The position numbers and the translations under genes were made by a program. The notes under the pieces were generated by a model. The model made no database searches. It was not told the DNA's origin and saw nothing but the letters and a program-made list of their open reading frames with translations. 64,000 nt of DNA from Botrytis cinerea B05.10 (lineage: Eukaryota > Ascomycota > Leotiomycetes > Helotiales > Sclerotiniaceae), in assembly GCF_000143535.2 (NCBI RefSeq), contig NC_037321.1, positions 1,984,001 through 2,048,000 on the forward strand. The letters run 5' to 3'. Below, piece by piece: positions 24,882 through 36,749 of this stretch (position 1 is its first letter; each line of letters starts with the position of its first letter).

Positions 24882-26277
24882 TAGGCCAGATTTTGTATCT
24901 AAACAAATGGAAATTGTATTTCTCTCATCACTCGATAAGATTGGATGTTTGGTGAAAAGATGGAGACTGGTCAGGGTAAGTAAGTACATGGAAAGTTTGA
25001 TATTGTGAGAAGATCTACGGGAAACAATACAAATAAACTTCGAAGAAGGGACCCAGCTAGGCATTGTTAGCGAATACTGCTTGCCAAAAGTGGTAATCGC
25101 GAGTCCATCAAAATGGTTCAGGGTGATGCAGGGAGGCAGAGAGGCAGAGAGGCAGGCTCGCAGGGTATAAGCTTATTTCCGCTTACACGTGATCATGAAC
25201 GGCCCGAAGTGTATTTGAACGTCCTCCAACCGCAATTGCGAGTATGATGAGGAGTGATGGTCTTCGCTGGCGTATCTTTGTTGTCTCTAATAACTCTTAA
25301 TCGTGCGTATCTCAAAGGGATATCCAAGTGTGAAGCAGACAGCCGTTGAGTAGACGGAGAGGTAGAGGTTATCCGTACCCAGTCAAGTCACCAATGTGTC
25401 TATCGACCAACTTTTGAAAGTGTCCCGCTCATGACGAAACCCAAGGAAAGTTTGAGCACAACACGTGAAAGAAACCCCAAAGATCTTCCTATTGAGCCAA
25501 GTGTGGAGGCGATACAAACTAAGGGATACATGAATGACGAACGTTGAGGTGGAGCAAGTCAATACGAATTTCCCGGCTCTTGGACCATCTGTTCTCACAC
25601 ACAAGCCAACAAGTTCGACCCTCAGACGTTCTGGAGATTTCGGTAGATATGTGTCAGGTGAGGTCGCCCGCTACTCTATTCTGATATGCTCGTAACTTCA
25701 TCACTTCAGCAGTTGAAGCACTGATAATATGCGTTCGATTGTGTGGTCGAGCAGCTCTATGGCTATCTGTTTTTCAGGGGGCCCGGAGGCTTCCCGTGAA
25801 TCAGTGCCGTTTTGATGAATGCTGTTTCCATATTATGTATAAGCCATTTACCGGTCGTCTGGAACGAAACGATCTGCGTTCCAGTATTTTGGTTTCCAAT
25901 CACCTGTGCTGCCAGAACATATTTTGAGTTCAGCTAGAGCTTCGAACTTTATAACCGACACGGATATAATTTAGCTCTCGCATCTTGTCCTGTTTCATTC
26001 GCTTGAACTTTGGATCTGTCGTTGACGGCTCAAATGTCTAGCAATACGTTCATGTTTAGTGTGTACTTGTCACCAAGATATTCACGTACGTCCTTTAGCC
26101 TGTAGGTCTTGCCTGTTTCAAAGGGAACTTTCTTATTTGAAGGATGAATTGCGACAACATTCGAACTGTCCGTTCTCTTTATGTTCGAATTGATTTCTCT
26201 TATCAATCTCGATCTATGTGTTATCTTCCTCAATGATCTAAATTCAGTGCTTCAGGACAGCTCAAGGTCCAAAAGAT
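24882..26277. other. Intergenic region before the MFS gene
   Basis: About 1.4 kb without coding signals. It should contain the promoter of the MFS gene. Apart from short GGCAGAGA repeats near 25133-25152 I see no structure. Confidence 0.4.
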
Positions 26278-28825
26278 ATGGCGCCAACCACTACTATCAC
26301 AGCTGGTGATGAACCAGTAGCAGCCTTCGCCCCAGGAAAGAGATACATTGCTGCGTGTACTTCTATATTGATTGTTAATCTTGCTTGTGCACTCGATGCC
26401 ACAACAATAGCAGTTGCTCTCCCAGTCAGTTCTCATTGAATCATTCCAAGGTTTAATTTCCTCTCTAACGCTTGAACTTTAAAACAGACAATATCCGAAG
26501 CCCTCAATGGAAATGCAACTGAGGCTTTCTGGGCTGGTACCTCTTTCCTGCTCACTTCTACCATTTGGCAGCCCGTGTTCATAGCACTATCACATGTGTT
26601 TGGACGTAGACCGTTACTCTTGCTCTCACTCATTCTTTTTACAATCGGCTCTTGCCTGGGTGGAGCAGCGCGCAGTATGGCTTTGTTATTAGTCGGCCGT
26701 TGTCTGCAAGGAAGTGGTGTTGGTGGCATTCTTGCACTCACAGAAGCTTTAATAACGGATACGGTGCCATTACGCCAAAGAGGAAATGCAATGGCTCTTT
26801 TAGGCGTGGTATGGGCATTGGGTAGCGTCACTGGACCACTAATTGGTGGCATCTTGGCTGAGAAAAATGATTGGAGATGGATATTCTACCTCAATCTACC
26901 CATAATCGCAGTAGGATTTGTAGGATGTGTTTGGTTCTTGAAATTGGAGAGAAAAGAAAGAACAATAGAGGAGAAACTGTCTGAAATCGATTTCATCGGA
27001 TCGATTATATTTGTTGGGTCACTGACCTCATTTCTTATCCCCTTGACTTGGGGTGGAGTGAGTTATTCATGGACGAGCTGGCATACTTTGGTCCCATTGC
27101 TGATAGGAGCTACTGGGCTTATTATTTTCTGCATATATGAAGCGTTGCTGGCAAAGAAACCCATCATACCAACTCGACTTTTCCGCAATCCTTCAACGAC
27201 AATTGCTTACTTTTGTACTTTCTTACATGGGATGATCCTTTGGTCAATCGTCTATTATGCCCCCTTCTACTTTATGTCTGTCCAAGGCTACACATCAATG
27301 ATGGCAGGTGTGGCTGCCCTTCCGGAAACCCTCACTATTGTTCCCATGGCCATGATCGTCGGAATCATCGCTGCAAAAACGGGAAAATATCGTTGGAGTC
27401 TATGGCTTGGGTGGGCTTTAACCGTCTTTGGCTGTGGTACGCTATATCTTCTTGATGTTGGGACGCCGGTTGTGGCTTGGATCTTCTTGATGCTGGGAAG
27501 CGGTATTGGTATGGGGCTTTTGTATCCAGCTATGAGCTTAGCTATTCAAGCTTCGGCTCCACAGAAGGATGCTGCTACTGCAGCAGGGTTGTTCACGTTC
27601 TTTAGAGCGTTGGGTCAGACGGTTGGGGTTGCAATGTAAGTTACTGTCTTTTTTCTTCCTGTTATTGTATGTTCCTCGACGGTTTTCAGCTTTTGTTTCT
27701 TGAATCATTGTCCAGTGGTTACTTTTCCGTTTCCTTCATTGTTCCTCCATCCCTTCGATAATGCTAGTAGTTTCACGGCTGTCATATTCGCGTCCTTTCG
27801 CTCATCAAGTATTGTCATTGGAGTTTATCTTGGAGAGGCTGCTCACGTCGTCATGCAAACATGTGTTGCTTCTTCTCTCTATGTTAGACCTGCAGCTGTC
27901 GAAGGTATGCGGCGCAAAAAAATATTTAGACCCGTGGATAGTCCGCGGATAATCCGCCCCGCAGATACCCGCTGCGCAGTCTCGAACTTCAACTTCAATG
28001 TTGGCTTTCGTTTCTTATAGCTCGAGGAAGTTCTTCCTTCTATGACAGCTCTTTGCTTCTCTGCATAATAAGCAGTGACTTGAATTGGCTCTTAATTCTC
28101 ATTCCATTTGTATTCCAAACTCTATTCCGCTTGTAGTTCACGTAGAAGAGCGCCTTCAAAGTCGTTCCCATTAAGATTTTTGATTACCATTCCATATTGA
28201 GCTTTTGCTAACAGTAATTAGTGGAGGTGGCATATTACAGAACAGAATGCTTGCTGAACTCAGAGCGTCTCAAGACTTTACCATACTTGCAGCACAATTT
28301 GGATACACTCTCGAAAAAGTGGCTGCCAATGTTGTGGCTTTGATCCCATTGATTAATGCTCTACCACCCGAAGACCCGGAAGTTGTGGACTTTAGGCTTG
28401 TATCTGCAAGATCCATTAAAAGCATCTGGTTTGCCATGTGTATATTTGCTGGATTTGGATTGATCGCTAGTTGTTTTGTTAAGAGCTATGGTCTTGATCA
28501 GGCTCTTGTAACGGATCAAGGATTTGCAATTGGGGTGAAGAAGGTTGATCTCGAGAACACAGAGATAACTAAGAAAGTTGACGAGTTTGAGATTTCGAAA
28601 TCGTCTGTGAAGGAAGAATTAAAGGAGGTGATTGATTCACCTCACTTATCAGTCAATCAAAGTATTGGCAAGAAGAGTGAATGGAAGAAGTTGAGCTTAT
28701 TCGGCAACCGGAAAAGTGTTCAGTCGAATGATATAGAAAAGTTGAAGCTTTCGGCTGGTGAGAAGATGGAATACTTGAAGATGCCAGAAAAAGACACTGG
28801 TTCTATGTTTGGAAAAGATTATTAG
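26278..28825 (+). CDS. MFS multidrug transporter (DHA2, 14-span type)
   Basis: Exons 26278-26424, 26488-27635, 28222-28825, giving 632 aa. This is a proton-coupled exporter of the major facilitator superfamily. Visible marks are the N-terminal span leading to NLACALDATTIAVALPTISEAL (the DHA2-type D-x-T-I-V-x-VALP start), motif A-like HVFGRRPLLL, motif B-like LLLVGRCLQGSGVGGI, and motif C-like GVVWALGSVTGPLIGG. An aromatic stretch LHGMILWSIVYYAPFYFMSVQGY belongs to the C-terminal half. The charged tail after about residue 525 (KKVDLENTEITKK...) is cytosolic. The second intron is 586 nt, about ten times normal, and carries a repeat. Its acceptor must be AATTAG before TGGAGG, because the nearer AACAG runs into a stop. 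The next gene downstream is a Zn2Cys6 regulator on the same strand. Confidence 0.9.
27911..27979. repeat. GC-rich dispersed repeat inside the oversized MFS intron
   Basis: The segment opens GGCGCAAAAAAATATTTAGA, then ACCCGTGG and several CCGC-containing steps ending near GCTGCGCAG. The reverse complement of 63689-63756 aligns along its length, differing mainly by C/T and G/A. It is probably the end of a transposon inserted in the intron. No clear terminal repeat or target duplication was found. Confidence 0.6.
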
Positions 28826-29413
28826 TTGTAAATCTTGTAAATAAGAGAATTTTTACCATTTTTCTTTGAATGAATTTGTTTCTATTGATCCCACGAACTG
28901 CTGCCTCCCCAAAATACTTTGTGCGATACTGAATGGTCATGTTTATTGCAATCTTTACATAGACAGGTAGCTAATCAAACAGTCTTCTTTCAACAAATCA
29001 GGTAAATCAACATCTTGGTACTATTAGGAATTTCTCTGAGTATCTATTCTTTCTATATATCCGGATATATCCATATCTTCTTCTGCACAGTGAATTAAAA
29101 CAGTATTTAATGTATATCAGTCGTTCCATCTTCGAGACCTGGAATTATAGAATTATAATTGGCTCGCTAGAGGTTTCCGTTGTTTATCCTCCACGGCTCG
29201 TCACAACTTCTGCCGTTGTTTTCATTTTCAAATCACACGGCTTCATCTTGAACAATCCACAAACGTCTTCCTAAAGTACTATTTCTCTTGCCAAGCTCTC
29301 TTGCTCTTTTTTTTTCTTTGATTTTACAGGTTCAATACACAATCTGCGGATATTTACTACTACAACCACGCGCAACTTCAGAACTTCCACCAATACCTGG
29401 GTAATTCTTCAAT
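28826..29413. promoter_or_regulatory. MFS 3' end and regulator promoter
   Basis: 588 bp between two genes on the same strand. There is a T-rich stretch near 29308-29317 and a pyrimidine-rich leader before the ATG at 29414. No gene. Confidence 0.45.
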
Positions 29414-32078
29414 ATGACGGGCAAAATCAAATCCAAAACCAATACACCTCACGGAAATTCATTCAAACCTGCTCTAGGAAGAAAAGGAAGAGATGGAGAG
29501 CGAAGCAAAGTTACTCAAGCTTGTGATCAATGTAGAAAGTAAGCTTTTCCGAGATTCACCCCCCTTTATTCAAACATACATTCACTTGGAGATAATTGGG
29601 TAAGTCAGTACGATCTTACTAATTGTCACACAGGGGAAAGTCAAGGTGCTCTGGTAATATGCCATGCAATAACTGCGCTTATGATAAGAAGGATTGTTCA
29701 TACAATAATGATTACTCCCGTGGTCGGCGAACGAAGATCCTGCCAAACCCGAATTATAAACCTGACCCTCAGCACAAAGTCTTCGTTGGTGGATCTAATC
29801 TAGTTAATTTTGGATCTTCAAAAGAAGGAGACGGCGGGCAAATGTCACCGGTACTTGGTCCATTCGGCGAGAATCTAAATTTCAACCAAATGATCTCACA
29901 ACCTCAACAGTCGGCAAGCAATAGCTCAGTTGCTAATCTAGTTCAAGAAGCAAAACAGAGGTTTGATCAAAATGCACCTGTTTCTGTCCTTGCATACGGT
30001 GATCTACCAATGCCTATCAGTCAACCTGGACTGGTTACTCTGCCAAGTCCCGATGATGGTGCTAAACTTGTTCAAATTTATTTTGACAAGTTCTCCCCTA
30101 GCATACTCTTTTTCCACCGACCGAGTGTTGAACGATGGGCAGAAGAGTTGTTAGAGGCTGGTGGTGATCTCTTGCAGAAGGATTATCTTAGAAGTAGGAA
30201 TGCTATCGTTTTCATGATCTTTGCTTCGGCCCAGGCTTACAGTGCAAAGTCGGAGTTTTTGGATACCAGGTCAGTTAGCCATATTTCGCTTTTATTCTTC
30301 TGCTAATTCTTTCATCTTCAACAGTATGCTTAACTGTCAATTGGCAGACGAACAATTGAAATCCGAAACTGGTCCGCCACAATTAACTAGCATTCAAGCA
30401 CGACTTCTCCAATGCTACTATCTCATTGCTAGAGGTAGAATCAACCAATGCTGGAGCACTTTTTCCAACGTCGTCAGCTTAATCTTCACTCTTGGATTAC
30501 ATAGACACTATAGCAAGAGAAATATTGTTGATTTAATCGAGGTGGAATGTCAAAAGCGAGTTTTCTGGGCAGCCTTTTATCTGGATAAATTTCTGAGTTG
30601 TGCTTTGGAGAGACCACAACGTCTTAAACTTGATGATATTGATCAGGTAAGCTTTTTATTTCTGTTAAGTTAACATGCAAAGGTCTGCATACTCTATGTT
30701 GGCAGGTTTGTTTGGCCATTGCTTTGTCGAGATAATGGCCCCTTTTTCGAGTCAAGAAGAGCTTCTATCCGAATACATGGGGGTCGGATAATCACCCCTA
30801 ACAACTATGGCAGACGTCAGACTTCAGATGCCAGCTATATTTTGTTTGCACTGCAGGTGTTCAGAGATGGATGGATGTAACTACATAATGAATATACTTG
30901 GATCAAAGAACTAATTAACAATCTTAATAGGAGTTGCCAAAGACTCTCAACGACAGACAATTCACACCCAACAACCTTATACCAGCTTTTCCAGATGATC
31001 TCTCCACAAACCTTGCATCCAATCTCCAATTCGAGTAAGTAATTCCTTTCTGCTATCGACTCCAACACCACCACTAATCAAGATATCCAGACTCGCAATC
31101 ATCATATGCAACATTCTCGACGATTTCTACGGATTCCGCATATACAACCCCGAAGAGCGCCACAACGCGGTTCAAACCTACCTTACCAACACCTTTCCCT
31201 CCTGGAAGAAGAAAGCAGCCTCGTTAATCCACGCCAATCCTGGAAACTTGAACGAAGTACAAAATCGTCAAAGATCAGAATTATGGTTAACATATCATCA
31301 TACCAAGATTCTTCTCCTTCGCACCTTCCTTCTCATTCCAGAGTGCGATATGGCCGAAGATGGAATGATCGGATCCCTTGCAGATGCGTGTAGATATGTT
31401 TGCGAAATCGTGCAGCCGCGTCCCAAGGGATTTATAACAGAGGATTCGGGAACGATTGCGAAACATGAGTTTCCCATCTATGCGGATTTTGTCAAATCGT
31501 TCGCTTTTAGAAGTGCTTGGGTATGCTTCATTATATCTCTTGGCGTCTCTTTTCTATTTGTTTGCGAGACTTGGAAGCTAATCAATTTCCTTACCAATCA
31601 GCTCCCTCAGTATATCATCTTCACCGCCGCGACAGTAACCTACATTACAGGCACCCTAAATCCCTCAGAAGTATGCAAACCTGACAACACAATCATGCGC
31701 AACGTGCAAATCCTCCATGCACCTCTCAAGAAAATCGCATTTCCGGGTTCATTCATGGGACTATGTGTTTCGGTTTTGGATGAGTTGAAGATTGCAGTTG
31801 ATCAGGCGATTGAGCACCGTTCGTACGATTTGGATAATGCGGAAAATGAGGATGATGAATTGGTGGAGGAGCGGGAGAATTTGGGCAGGTATCTCTTGAT
31901 GGCTAGGAAAAAGTTGGAGGAGGGTGGAGATGTGGATATGGGTATGGGTATGGGTATGGGTATGGGATTGCAGAGAAATAATCTGCGTGAGGATAGAGGT
32001 GGCTCTGATGTTATGAGTCGTTTTCGCTATTGGGGCTTTGCGAGACTTACTAATCGGATCAGGGAGTGTGGATGGTAG
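29414..32078 (+). CDS. Zn2Cys6 transcription factor with fungal-specific regulatory domain
   Basis: Exons 29414-29538, 29634-30269, 30325-30646, 30931-31034, 31091-31520, 31602-32078, giving 697 aa. The binuclear zinc cluster ACDQCRKGKSRCSGNMPC, then NNCAYDKKDC, has the required C-x2-C-x6-C-x5-C-x2-C-x6-C spacing and is created by splicing across intron 1. A fungal_trans middle domain follows (KLVQIYFDKFSPSILFFHRP; RGRINQCWSTFSNVVSLIFTLGLHRH; CQKRVFWAAFYLDKFLSCALERP). Near the end is a GM dipeptide run (DMGMGMGMGMG, about 31936-31965). The intron at 31521-31601 is a multiple of three with no stop, so read-through would add 27 hydrophobic residues; splicing gives the better sequence RSAWLPQYIIF. 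Intron 3 is long (284 nt). It may regulate the neighbouring MFS gene (inference from position). Confidence 0.9.
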
Positions 32079-35057
32079 GTTTGGATGGGTTGAAGTGGGA
32101 GGGATTGGATTGGATTGGATCTTATTATTGAATTGGGCTTTGTGATTTTAAGACCATGCTTCTTTTCTTTTGTCTTGACCGGCGACCCAGTCCCCGTTTC
32201 GGATGTCGTCAACTTTGAGATGGAATGGGGGATAATCAATTATTTTGCGAAATAGAACAACATGATACAAAGCATGATCATATGGATATGGATATGGATG
32301 CACCATACATCACACTTTGCGATTCTTGCAAGATTGGTAGATATTCGAAAGATTCATTTATTAAGTAATCAGTTGATTAATTTATCATCCCATGAACTAA
32401 TAAATGTCTGAAATTTGATTCAAGATGCGATAATTGATGCAGTGTTGGTGAAGATGAATGGTACTTAGTCAATAACGATCACCAATGGGTGTACAGACTG
32501 ATAGGACACTCCTTAACTTTCGATATTCTTGATTATTTTATTCGTCAATTGTTCGATATCAGAATCTATCTTTTCATTGTTCAATCTTTAATAAATCTTT
32601 ACAAAAATTCCGGATATATAAAAACCGATTTCTTAATAGATATCTTCAAGTCAACTTTTGTAATGTCCCATCAGTCCGTATACTCATTAGTGGACCTAAG
32701 CAGACACAAGCTTTCTACCTTGAGGGTAGGGTTGGGTACAAGAAATACACACTTCGCAGAGTAGGTGTGGATGTATTTTGCAGGGCGGAATGGCACTTTG
32801 AACCCTAGATCCATCTATGGTTAAAATTACGATTCACTTCGATAGTTTAGAGCAAGTTTATATATAGGTGCTGAGATATTCTAGTAAGTACGGGTGCGGA
32901 TAAGTTACCTGGAGCTTTAGGCCACCGTTCAGTAATGTTTAGGTTGGTGGTATGGGACCTTTTAGGGAACAGTAGAGATTGGTCAGGAATGGGAGTAAGT
33001 AGATTGATGATTCGGGCAGATGGCACTTTACGGAGAAGGAATCGTTCTTGTCGGGGTGGAAGGGATATAGAATTATTAATGCTATGGATCCAGAATATAT
33101 ATCAATCCACTAAAGTCGCACCTTGTATATTTATCCCTAACAACGGAGAGGGAGAGATGAATGATAGATAGGAGGATACAATTTGGGAGTACGTGATTGT
33201 GTAAAATGGAAAAGTAGAGCGGCGGGAAACTAACCACTAGAACGAATTTAATGTTAGATCTGACTCATATCTTGATTTTTTTACACTAGTAGTGCTTTAT
33301 CAAAATAGCAGGTGCACTTTTACATGATAATCATCTGGAAGTTGTCATTGTTGTCAGTGTACGAAACGAAAATTGGTTGTACCGTTGCTGGGACTGCGCA
33401 GAATCATATTCAAACAGATACAAAAGTGGGAATGCTAATATGATTCCTCCGACTCTTAGTATGGGTTTCGATCTCATCCAATACGTACGCTCTGAAGAGT
33501 GAAGTAGTAATACTTCCAGCTTTCGATCACAACTTTCACCTACCTAGTATCATTACGATATGATATATCCCAACACTTGACACAAGCAAACAAACATCAC
33601 CAGGACAAAGTATCGCTACTACTGCTTTCAAACTTCTCATCTGATGACAAGAAAATTGACACATCCCTTTCATTTGTACGTTTTGAAGTAGAAGTGTATT
33701 TACGAATCAAGGACTTTAACACTTTCATTCTTCGCTGATATCTGTTGCGTAATCCTAGGTTGGACTGCGGTGAGTTTTGTCTATACGTCGGTCTAAAAGC
33801 CAAAATCTCACACATTCCATTAGCGTTATGATTGCCACAGGGAAGGAAAATCGAGCCGATCAGATTGTAGGGCGACGAGACCAAAGGTGGTTGTTTGGAA
33901 TAAGGGTTGTTCCATCTCACCTAACCCATCTCACCTAACCCAGATCCCTATACCAGCGGGAATTTAGCGTGAGTTCGTCGGTATTGACAATGGACTACTA
34001 AATTAAAGTTTCAATTTCGGTAGATCTGGCTGGCATGATCCATGCGACTCCGATAACGAAAAACATTGTAGAGTATGTCAAGGAGAAAAAAGCGACAATT
34101 GTATGTATGTGAATTTTTAAATCAAAACGCCATTTCATTCACTTGATATTGATTTTTGAATCGAATTCCCAGAAAGCATTGTCGTTCATGTTCTATCTTG
34201 GATCTGCAGCTGTCAACTCCTTTCTCTTCTCCCGTACCTCTCGCGTAATAATTGCTCTTAGACAGAAGTGATCTACGCATTTAGGTGTTTTTGTATCGAT
34301 ACCCTTGACAGAATCAAGTAGAATAGCTGACACTAAAGCAAATCTACAACCATCTTAACGCTTTCCTGGATGTTGTTGATAATAACAATGAGAAGAAAAG
34401 TGGAGTTTATCGAGGAGAAAATTCAAGGCAACGAATGATATGGCGTAAGGCTCGTCACTTAGCCTTATTACCATCATCAGAAAAGATACGGAGTGTTATT
34501 TCCTCTGAATTGGAACGTGTAAGTACACACGTGACCACATGAAAGCGTAGCTCGACTGACTGAGCCAGATTCTATACCGGTCCCTCTCTTCCTTCCTAAT
34601 CTGCTTTCTCTTTTTTGTCGGGTTTCCACCACTTTTTCTACACCACCTCAAAACCGGCCCAATCAAAAGATCACAAAAACATCGGCATATCCCCCGGTCA
34701 AGTTTTCAATCTTGCTTTACTCTTAGCCTCTGAATACAAACCCATTACCTTTTCCCTCGTCTTCTCTCCTTTCTGAAAGGATCTGAGATTTCAATTCCTT
34801 ACCCGTCACCTTTTCCTCCCTCTTTTCTCCTTTCTAGAGGAATCTAAAACTTCAATTCTTCTTTGCGCCAATACAAATCTGAGAAAACAAATCGTACGTG
34901 CATTGCTAAGTATTGCTGAAAACTCCCAAAATACTCGAGTCCTTTACTTGATTGAATGCTAACTATGGTATTCACAGCAACAGTCCGTTCGTTGAAAGTC
35001 TCAAACTCCCCATCAAAGAATAAATCTTCCGACTAAAATCATCAATCTGCCAACAAA
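32079..35057. other. 3-kb gene-poor region
   Basis: AT-rich sequence with stops in all frames. The only longer frame, on the minus strand near 33597-33920, starts with GTG and shows no known motif. From about 34560 to 34900 the + strand becomes CT-rich, the likely promoter/leader of the next gene. No RNA gene recognised. Confidence 0.45.
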
Positions 35058-35978
35058 ATGATTCAACATGGTCATCCAGCTTCGATGGGGCGTTGTCCAT
35101 TCGTTATTTGTTCTGCGGGTTTGTGTCCTGCTAACCGAAGCAGAGCTTTGAGAAATAATAATAGTGTTGAAGCTGTCCAAGTCAATGGAAACGCTCAGGC
35201 TGTTGACTGTGCTCAAGCTGCTGGCCATGCTCCACTCATTGACCTTAATCAATTGCCTGGCCATGCTCAAGGCATTAGCTATACTATAGCTGCTAGCTAC
35301 ATAAGGGGCAGGCCAGACGCATCATACAGTCTCGCGCCATTGAGCGGAAATTTCCCTGCAGTAAGCCCAGGTTCTAGCTATACTCAATCTATCAACAATG
35401 CTAGAACCGTTAGCGGTGCTCAAGCTAACTACGATACTCAAACTGCCGAGGTCAATCAAACCTCTCAGGCTACTAATGCTCCTCAAGCTACTGTAGCTGG
35501 CTTGAATTTTTTGGCAAGCGACGGTTTCGCCAGCGGTGCCTCTACTCCACGTTCCTTTGCAGGCAGCATCTTCAGTGCTCCACCTTCCCCTGCAGGTAGC
35601 AATCTTACTGCCATGAATGACAATATTCGCAGACGCCCAGTCCTCCTACGTAGTCAATTCGCGGCTCAAAATAGATATGATCTTCACCATAGAAACCCAT
35701 ATCATTCTAGTCTTGTCAACCAAAGTGGTCTACGTGGAAACAACGATGAGAATGATGGAAATTATGATGGCCATCATGATAGTAATGAGGAAGAAGAGAA
35801 CAATCTATTTGCTAATCAGCTCGCCAGATTGTATTTGGATGAAGATATTGTATGTCTAATTTTCAATTGTTCTTGTTCTATTATCACTTTTGCTGTCTGT
35901 CACATGTGCAATTTGGCATACTCCCTCTTCTGTTTCGTTTTTAATATCGTTTCCTCGACCTTGAATTTGTGCTTCTGA
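35058..35978 (+). CDS. Hypothetical low-complexity protein, 3' structure uncertain
   Basis: The ATG at 35058 opens 306 codons to the TGA at 35976-35978. About the first 264 residues are Ala/Gln/Asn/Ser-rich with loose repeats (AQAVDCAQAAGHA, LNQLPGHAQG, GAQANYDTQTAEVNQTSQATNAPQA) and then acidic (NEEEENNLFANQLARLYLDEDI). The last 42 are Cys/Phe-rich and look like translated intron. A donor GTATGT at 35850 directly after DEDI could splice to 35987 (after CAATTAG, adding SIHPPFPSF...) or near 36147, either giving a different end. I do not recognise a family; probably lineage-specific and disordered. Confidence 0.6.
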   Translation: MIQHGHPASMGRCPFVICSAGLCPANRSRALRNNNSVEAVQVNGNAQAVDCAQAAGHAPLIDLNQLPGHAQGISYTIAASYIRGRPDASYSLAPLSGNFPAVSPGSSYTQSINNARTVSGAQANYDTQTAEVNQTSQATNAPQATVAGLNFLASDGFASGASTPRSFAGSIFSAPPSPAGSNLTAMNDNIRRRPVLLRSQFAAQNRYDLHHRNPYHSSLVNQSGLRGNNDENDGNYDGHHDSNEEEENNLFANQLARLYLDEDIVCLIFNCSCSIITFAVCHMCNLAYSLFCFVFNIVSSTLNLCF

Positions 35979-36572
35979 TCCAATTAGAGCATTCACCCCC
36001 CTTTCCCATCATTCCCTCTTTCCTCTCTTCCCTTTCCCTAAGTTCCGAGAGAAAGTACAAATTCTTCGTTTCTTTTCTCTTTCCAATTATTCAGTTCGGG
36101 AGAGGAGTTTGATTAGTCCATGCTTGATATATAATATCATATTTCAGCAAAAGATCCAATTCAATGCTATCGAGAATTTCAGGATCATAAAAGATATTCA
36201 ATCCTTGAGAGCTTCTGATTATCATATCCGAAAAAGCAGCACAACAAGAATATATAAACTTGCAACTTAAGATGAGATGTGAAAGAGATTAAGACAGGGG
36301 AATTAAGTTCATTTATGTAGAGTTTTGAACAAGCTTTCATGATGACCGCTGATCCTTAATCCACGATCATCAAGGATCGGAGGGTAACTTCAATACTATG
36401 ATCTAATTAGTGTCAAGTATGTACACTAATTGACCAAGTTATTATCATATGACTCTCCATTATCGTTCTTGGCTACTGCCTGGTTCTTTTACTAGTTTAT
36501 GCCTGCCATTTGCACCACATATTGATTTTCTTCTTTGCATAAATTATGAGATGAACTAGTCAAAAGCTAACA
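35979..36572. other. Intergenic, no clear gene
   Basis: A CT-rich start, then AT-rich. A possible downstream exon of the preceding gene begins near 36147 (after ATTTCAG) and stays open for about 120 nt. Nothing else. Confidence 0.35.
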
Positions 36573-36749
36573 ATGAATGAAAAAAAGAATACTGCCATCG
36601 CCGAAGGCAACGATAATGACGTATCTTATTTCACAATGAGACCAGAAGAATCTATGGGTTTTCTTGAAGCATCCCGAAACGACGTAGACGCCGGCATCAA
36701 CCAGCTCAATCTTGCAATTAATGCATATGATGGTTCCGATACATTGTGA
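36573..36749 (+). CDS. Possible 58-aa micro-protein with UBA-like helix pattern
   Basis: ATG at 36573 in good context (AACAATGA), TGA at 36747-36749. The segment VSYFTMRPEESMGFLEASRN followed by DVDAGINQLNLAIN resembles UBA-like (TAP-C/HYPK-type) three-helix domains, in which FLEAS-x-NDV-x-A-x-N is common. It could be a free small ubiquitin-binding-like protein, a leftover of a larger gene, or chance. There are no obvious splice sites tying it to neighbours. Confidence 0.4.
   Translation: MNEKKNTAIAEGNDNDVSYFTMRPEESMGFLEASRNDVDAGINQLNLAINAYDGSDTL

Noticed and set aside
31169..31182. GGTTCAAACC resembling a tRNA B box
   Set aside because: It lies in a coding exon and has no A box or cloverleaf around it; no tRNA found in the window.
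31521..31601. Stop-free stretch that could extend the Zn2Cys6 protein
   Set aside because: It has GTATGC...CAATCAG intron ends and codes an odd hydrophobic insert; splicing restores the domain.
33597..33920. 107-codon minus-strand frame
   Set aside because: Begins with GTG, no family features, no supporting splice or promoter context.
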